9,511 bases of DNA from Arthrobacter sp. (GTDB taxonomy: Bacteria > Actinomycetota > Actinomycetes > Actinomycetales > Micrococcaceae), in the NCBI GenBank assembly GCA_025464545.1, contig JAODMA010000447.1, positions 1 through 9,511 of the forward strand, in the 5' to 3' direction. Below are positions 6,274-9,511 of the stretch, in pieces; position 1 is the stretch's first letter, and each line of letters begins with the position of its first letter. A program made the position numbers and the translations under genes. Below the pieces are notes generated by a model that saw nothing but the letters and a program-made list of their open reading frames with translations, made no database searches and was not told where the DNA came from.

Positions 6274-6285
6274 CTACGTTGTAGA
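6273..6285. promoter_or_regulatory. Predicted TetR-type operator, identical to the one at 239-251
   Basis: The same 13 bases, TCTAC-GTT-GTAGA, overlap the last base of the -10 and reach past the predicted start site, the standard place for a repressor to block transcription. An exact 13-bp match next to a homologous promoter links the gene at 6370 to the TetR protein encoded at 335-1048. Confidence 0.6.
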
Positions 6286-6369
6286 GAAGTTGTTTATCAC
6301 AGGTTTCAGAAGCGGGACCCCTGGTGCACACGGCCGTACCGGCCCCTCACGCCTAACACAGGAGATCCC

Positions 6370-6645
6370 ATGACTGCGCACAGCGCCCAGACCGCCCACA
6401 CCGACGCCATCCGCAACACGAACGACATCAAGATCTCCACGAGGACCCTTGAGTTCGCCGTGTACGTCGCTGCCGTGCTCGCCACGATCATCACCTCCGC
6501 CGTCGTCGGGGACAACGCCAGCGAAAACGGCGTCGATGTCTTCAATGCCAACGACGCCATGCAGTGCATCACTTGGCTGACCGTCGGTCTCATGGTGGCC
6601 CGAGGCCTGGCCAAGGCAGGCAACCGGGTCCACACTCACGGATAA
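6370..6645 (+). CDS. Small membrane protein with two predicted helices
   Basis: This 91-aa protein has a polar N-terminus (1-24), a first hydrophobic helix at about 27-46 (LEFAVYVAAVLATIITSAVV), a short acidic loop (47-62) and a second helix at about 63-80, followed by the basic tail ARGLAKAGNR. The pattern of a KISTRTLE lead-in and a LTVGLMVARGLAKAG ending resembles uncharacterised actinobacterial small membrane proteins, but I cannot name a function. AGGAG lies five bases before the ATG, so the start is firm. It is the first gene behind the copy-2 promoter and is therefore the best candidate for repression by the TetR protein. A strong hairpin begins about 50 bases after its stop, so it may be transcribed alone. 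Confidence 0.85.
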   Translation: MTAHSAQTAHTDAIRNTNDIKISTRTLEFAVYVAAVLATIITSAVVGDNASENGVDVFNANDAMQCITWLTVGLMVARGLAKAGNRVHTHG

Positions 6646-6693
6646 CGTCCGAAAAGTGCTCCGGCTGTAACCGCAGGCGGAACACGTTCGGAT

Positions 6694-6728
6694 CCTGGTG
6701 CTGCCGCCGGCATGGCGGCGGCACCGGG
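6694..6728 (+). terminator. Stable hairpin, probable terminator of the small membrane-protein gene
   Basis: GGTGCTGCCGCC (6697-6708) pairs with GGCGGCGGCACC (6714-6725) around the five-base loop GGCAT, with one G-U pair, and CCT/GGG extend it to 15 pairs. It lies about 50 bases after the stop of the 91-aa gene. No T-tract follows. A terminator is the simplest reading; an RNA-processing or attenuating structure is possible. Confidence 0.55.
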
Positions 6729-6920
6729 CTCCCAGCCCCACAACGCACTACTCCCGGAGTTGCACGCTGCACCACCGCGGCCCGGCAGCCCGGGCACGTT
6801 CCGCCGCATGTGCTCTGCTGCAGATGCCGTTTTCAGTTGAATGCACCCATCGGCAGGGCGGGGATGCCGGGTCCAGCCGCAGGAACGGCAGCGGCCCTTG
6901 TGGCACTAAACTACTAATCA

Positions 6921-6930
6921 TGCTTACTAT
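6921..6930 (+). promoter_or_regulatory. Possible -10 region for the DUF4383 operon
   Basis: TGCTTACTAT ends in TACTAT (6925-6930), a good TANNNT -10 in the only AT-rich patch of this gap, about 80 bases before the GTG start. The same decamer is at 6241-6232 on the minus strand, and TGCTTACTTT is upstream of the TetR gene (282-291). No convincing -35 is seen at 16-18 bases. Confidence 0.4.
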
Positions 6931-7010
6931 ATTCGCAGGCGCCGGACGACTGCCCGCTTGAAGCGCCGGCAACAGAAGATGAAGCTTTTCCAATGAAGGA
7001 GAGTGCACTT

Positions 7011-7469
7011 GTGGCTAACACGAACCGCGTAGGCCGACAGGGAAGCAGCCTGCAAAAAGCCGCGCAGGCGGTCGGAGCAGTTTTCCTGCTCGTCGGCGTT
7101 CTGGGATTCATCCCGGGGGTTACCAGTAACTACGGGTCGCTCGGATTCGCCGGTCATGACTCCGGGGCCCTGCTACTGGGGATCTTCCAGGTGTCCGTCC
7201 TGCACAACATCGTCCATCTGCTCTTCGGCGTTGCCGGCCTCCTGATGGCGCGAACCCGCCAGCGCGCGAAAGGCTTTCTGCTTTACGGCGGCATCATTTA
7301 CCTGATCCTCTGGATCTACGGGCTCCTGGTCGGGCACGACACCCCCGAGAACTTCGTTCCGGTCAACAACGCGGACAACTGGCTCCACCTGGTCCTGGGC
7401 ATTGGCATGATCGCTCTGGCCCTGGTGCTCTCCCGCGACAGCGCCAGGGTAACGCCGGCCCGCCGCTGA
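7011..7469 (+). CDS. DUF4383 membrane protein
   Basis: Starting at the GTG at 7011, this is a 152-aa protein with four predicted membrane helices (about 17-37, 65-81, 88-107 and 123-141). The signature segments of the actinobacterial DUF4383 family are visible: a HNIVHLLFGVAG motif at 65-76 and NNADNWLHLVLG at 119-130, both placing His at helix starts. The function of the family is unknown. I prefer the GTG to the in-frame ATG at 6993 because AAGGAGAG lies seven bases before the GTG, whereas the ATG would put this ribosome binding site inside the gene. The gene is followed after 46 bases by the diiron-enzyme gene on the same strand, so they are probably one operon. Confidence 0.88.
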   Translation: MANTNRVGRQGSSLQKAAQAVGAVFLLVGVLGFIPGVTSNYGSLGFAGHDSGALLLGIFQVSVLHNIVHLLFGVAGLLMARTRQRAKGFLLYGGIIYLILWIYGLLVGHDTPENFVPVNNADNWLHLVLGIGMIALALVLSRDSARVTPARR

Positions 7470-7515
7470 CCAGCGACGAAGCACACACGGCCGAAGCCGC
7501 CGACCTAGGAGAGAA

Positions 7516-8568
7516 ATGAATATTCCTGAATCACGGGGACCCATCAGTGCCGGACTGTTTGCCCTCCTGGCCGGAGCGCCCGGCGCCGATCCCGCCGCCG
7601 TGACCGCCCTGCACGCACTCGTCGCGGGGCGGGTGTCCGCCGTCGAGGACGCTATCGACGACGACGTGCAGCTCGCGTTGTTCTGCCTCTATGAGCTGCA
7701 CTACGGAGGCCTGGCCGGCGTCGATGACCGCTGGGAATGGCACCCCGGGCTGATCGCGATCCGCCAGCAGTTGGAAGAACCCTTCGAGCAGTGGCTGCGC
7801 TCCGAGACCAGCGAGGTGACGGCGTCAATGCGGCGTCCGGATTCGGGAACTCCCGACAGCGACGCCACCGCCGCGCTCCTGTTTGACCTGGCCGGCCGGG
7901 ACAGCGGTCCCAGCGTGTCCCGCCACGTGGCTAAGAAGGCGACGGCCGAACAGCTCCGTGAATTCCTGATCCACAAATCGGTGTATCAGCTCAAGGAAGC
8001 CGACCCGCACACCTGGGCCATCCCGCGCCTTGCCGGCCGAGCCAAGGCCGCCCTCGTGGAGATCCAGGCGGACGAGTACGGCGGCGGCCGTCCGGACCGC
8101 ATGCACAGCGCCCTGTTCGCCCGGACCATGAGGGGTCTGGGGCTCAAGGACAGCTACGGCGGCTACGTTGACGCCGTCCCCGCCATCTCGCTGGCTTCCG
8201 TGAACATGATGTCCCTGTTCGGGCTGAACAGGCGGCTCCGGGGAGCCATCGCGGGGCATCTGGCGATGTACGAGATGACGTCCTCACGGCCGAACCAGCT
8301 CTACGGGAACGGGTTCCGGCGTCTGGGTTTTGATGCGGATGTGACCGGGTATTTCGATGAGCACGTCGAGGCGGACGCCGTTCACGAACAGATTGCCGGT
8401 AGGGACCTCGCCGGCGGACTCGTGGAGGCGGAACCGGCCCTCCTGGACGACGTTCTCTTCGGCGCGGCCGCGGTCTCCTGCATTGACGCGCGCTTCGCCA
8501 CCCACCTCATGGACGCCTGGGACAACGACCGGTCCTCCCTGCGGTCGCCCATCCCCGCCGCGGCATGA
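7516..8568 (+). CDS. Iron-containing redox enzyme, haem-oxygenase-like diiron (HDO) type
   Basis: This 350-aa soluble protein fits the 'iron-containing redox enzyme' family (Haem_oxygenas_2, PF14518), whose members hold a non-haem diiron centre in a haem-oxygenase-like helical bundle and carry out oxidations such as N-oxygenation, C-C cleavage or desaturation. Likely ligand segments are LYELHYGG (E60, H62), LKEADPH (E161, H165), EIQADEYGGG (E183, D186/E187) and DEHVEADAVHE (H283, D287, H290). The assignment of individual ligands needs a structural model. The first 45 residues and the segment at 100-135 are more variable in appearance. AGGAG lies five bases before the ATG. Its stop overlaps the start of the glycosyltransferase gene by ATGA, so the two products are probably made in fixed proportion. 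The substrate is unknown. Confidence 0.88.
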   Translation: MNIPESRGPISAGLFALLAGAPGADPAAVTALHALVAGRVSAVEDAIDDDVQLALFCLYELHYGGLAGVDDRWEWHPGLIAIRQQLEEPFEQWLRSETSEVTASMRRPDSGTPDSDATAALLFDLAGRDSGPSVSRHVAKKATAEQLREFLIHKSVYQLKEADPHTWAIPRLAGRAKAALVEIQADEYGGGRPDRMHSALFARTMRGLGLKDSYGGYVDAVPAISLASVNMMSLFGLNRRLRGAIAGHLAMYEMTSSRPNQLYGNGFRRLGFDADVTGYFDEHVEADAVHEQIAGRDLAGGLVEAEPALLDDVLFGAAAVSCIDARFATHLMDAWDNDRSSLRSPIPAAA

Positions 8569-9511
8569 TTGACCGAACCCCGGTTCTCCTCCCAGGACAG
8601 CGGGAGGAGTACATTCTGCCTCTGCGCTGGGCAGACGACTCAGCGCTGGCTGCACTCGTCGACTACCTGCGACGGTTGTGTTCGTGGATCACCGTGACCG
8701 TCGTCGACGGTTCCCCGGAGGAACTGTTCAACCGCCACGCAGCCCGGTTCCCGCCGGACGTGAATCATATCCGGCCCGTTCCGGGTGGAGAAGGCAACGG
8801 CAAGGTCAGGGCTGTAATGACGGCGGTGCGTCAAAGCACGGCGGAGAAACTCGTCATTGCCGACGACGACGTGCGGTACACCTACGAGGTACTCACCGCG
8901 GTCATCGCCGGCCTCGATTCCGCCGACATCGTCAGGCCACAGAACTACTTCAATGCCTGGCCGTGGCATGCCCGCTGGGATACGTCCCGGACCCTGATCA
9001 ACCGGGCCTTCGCCGGCGACTTCCCGGGAACCCTGGCCGTGCGGCGTTCGGCGCTCGAAGCGACCGGGGGGTACGATCCGGTCCTATTTGAAAACCTCGA
9101 GCTCATCCGGACCGTAACGGCCGCCGGAGGACGCGAACAACACGCACCGGACCTCTTCGTTGCCCGTACCCCGCCCACCGCCCGGCACTTCCTCCGGCAG
9201 CGGATCCGGCACGCGTATGACGACTTCGCCCAACCCGGCCGACTCGCCACGGAACTGGCCCTGCTGCCGCTCCTGGCCGGCATGTTCTGCCAGCCCGTCC
9301 GACGGCGGATGCCGGCCCTTCTGTGTGTGGGGGCCGCTGCCGTTGCGCTTGCGGAGGCGGGCCGCAGACGGCACCACGGCCGGGAGGTGTTTCCGTTTGG
9401 GACTGCCCTGTTCGCCCCGCTCTGGGTCCTCGAGCGGGCCATCTGCGTCTGGGTCGCATTGGCCCTGAGGCTTGGAGGAGGAGTGCCCTACGCGGGAACC
9501 CGTATCAAGAC
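8565..9511 (+). CDS. Glycosyltransferase family 2-like protein, membrane-associated, cut by the window edge
   Basis: An open frame starts at the ATG at 8565, overlapping the previous stop as ATGA, and runs without a stop for 315 codons to the window end. The protein begins MIDRTPVLLPGQREEYILPL. It shows a GT-A-like order: a VTVVDGSPEEL strand (43-53), EGNGKVRAVMTAVRQS (76-91), then LVIADDDVRY (96-105) with a DDD (DxD-type) metal and nucleotide-sugar motif, then GTLAVRRSAL...GGYD (155-171) and FENLELIR (175-182), in the position of the usual ED catalytic motif. The C-terminal part (about 230-265 and 278-303) is hydrophobic, suggesting membrane attachment. It probably moves a sugar from a nucleotide or lipid donor to an unknown acceptor. 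The usual W-rich acceptor motif is not clear. It is the third gene of the right-hand operon. Confidence 0.85.
   Translation, partial: MIDRTPVLLPGQREEYILPLRWADDSALAALVDYLRRLCSWITVTVVDGSPEELFNRHAARFPPDVNHIRPVPGGEGNGKVRAVMTAVRQSTAEKLVIADDDVRYTYEVLTAVIAGLDSADIVRPQNYFNAWPWHARWDTSRTLINRAFAGDFPGTLAVRRSALEATGGYDPVLFENLELIRTVTAAGGREQHAPDLFVARTPPTARHFLRQRIRHAYDDFAQPGRLATELALLPLLAGMFCQPVRRRMPALLCVGAAAVALAEAGRRRHHGREVFPFGTALFAPLWVLERAICVWVALALRLGGGVPYAGTRIK

Larger units (their letters stand above)
5958..6369. other. Divergent intergenic region between the LysM and small membrane-protein genes
   Basis: These 412 bases hold no credible gene. The left third is the structured leader of the LysM gene. The middle (6060-6230) has no feature I can name, apart from AT-richer patches that may include the leftward promoter. 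The right third holds the TAAGCA repeats, the copy-2 promoter-operator and the ribosome binding site of the gene at 6370. Confidence 0.6.
6646..7010. other. Intergenic region of about 365 bp, no gene
   Basis: I see no credible reading frame here. It holds a very stable hairpin (6694-6728), a smaller one (GCCCGG/CCGGGC, 6780-6785 and 6790-6795, four-base loop), and an AT-rich patch at 6905-6935 that probably contains the promoter of the next operon. The sequence between is GC-rich without repeats I can recognise. Confidence 0.6.

Noticed and set aside
236..6287. The inverted copies as terminal repeats of a transposon or as an invertible segment
   Set aside because: There is no transposase or recombinase between them, the copies are only about 80% identical, and the conserved bases track promoter and operator elements rather than ends.
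6993..7010. An ATG at 6993 as the start of the DUF4383 protein
   Set aside because: It would place the good AAGGAGAG ribosome binding site inside the gene and has no such site of its own; the GTG at 7011 is correctly spaced.
8678..9468. Several plus- and minus-strand frames at the right end (for example 8678-9091 and 8945-9442)
   Set aside because: They are shadows of the glycosyltransferase frame that starts at 8565 and stays open to the end; only that frame gives a recognisable protein and an ATGA-coupled start.

Overview
The window looks like chromosomal DNA of a high-GC Gram-positive actinobacterium, most likely of the Arthrobacter/Pseudarthrobacter group (Micrococcaceae). This rests on strong G/C bias at third codon positions, Pro/Ala-rich secreted proteins, a DUF4383 protein and the general style of the proteins. 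The genus is an inference and was not tested.

Layout, left to right. (1) The first 29 codons of a leftward gene of unknown function (1-89). (2) A divergent intergenic region (90-334) with a dense cluster of palindromes, followed by a rightward TetR-family repressor (335-1048). (3) A leftward MFS transporter (1070-2332), convergent with the repressor. (4) A gap of about 310 bp with no gene, then a rightward secreted lipoprotein (2642-3373). (5) A strong two-way terminator, then a leftward cytochrome P450 (3442-4608). (6) A leftward secreted protein with three LysM domains and a C-terminal lytic transglycosylase-like domain (4785-5957), with a hairpin-rich leader. (7) A divergent intergenic region (5958-6369) with a second copy of the palindrome-rich promoter. 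(8) A rightward small two-helix membrane protein (6370-6645). (9) A gap of about 365 bp holding a very stable hairpin. (10) A rightward operon of a DUF4383 membrane protein (7011-7469), a haem-oxygenase-like diiron enzyme (7516-8568) and a glycosyltransferase-2-like protein (8565 to the window end, still open), the last two joined by an ATGA overlap.

The main observation is regulatory. The promoter in front of the leftmost gene (on the minus strand, about 291 down to 239) and the promoter in front of the small membrane protein (plus strand, about 6234-6286) are copies of one element. They match at 42 of 52 aligned positions with one single-base gap. Both have a TTGCTw -35, a 17-bp spacer and a TACmGT -10, and both carry the same GTCTAC-type palindromes over the spacer and start region. 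Copy 1 also lies directly upstream of the TetR gene, so the simplest model is that this TetR protein represses itself, the leftmost gene and the distant membrane-protein gene. The MFS, lipoprotein and P450 genes between the copies lack the element. Copy 2 does lie in the intergenic region upstream of the LysM gene.

The right-hand operon looks like part of a modification or small-molecule pathway: a diiron oxygenase-type enzyme coupled to a membrane-associated glycosyltransferase, with a four-helix membrane protein in front. Its substrate cannot be read from the sequence.
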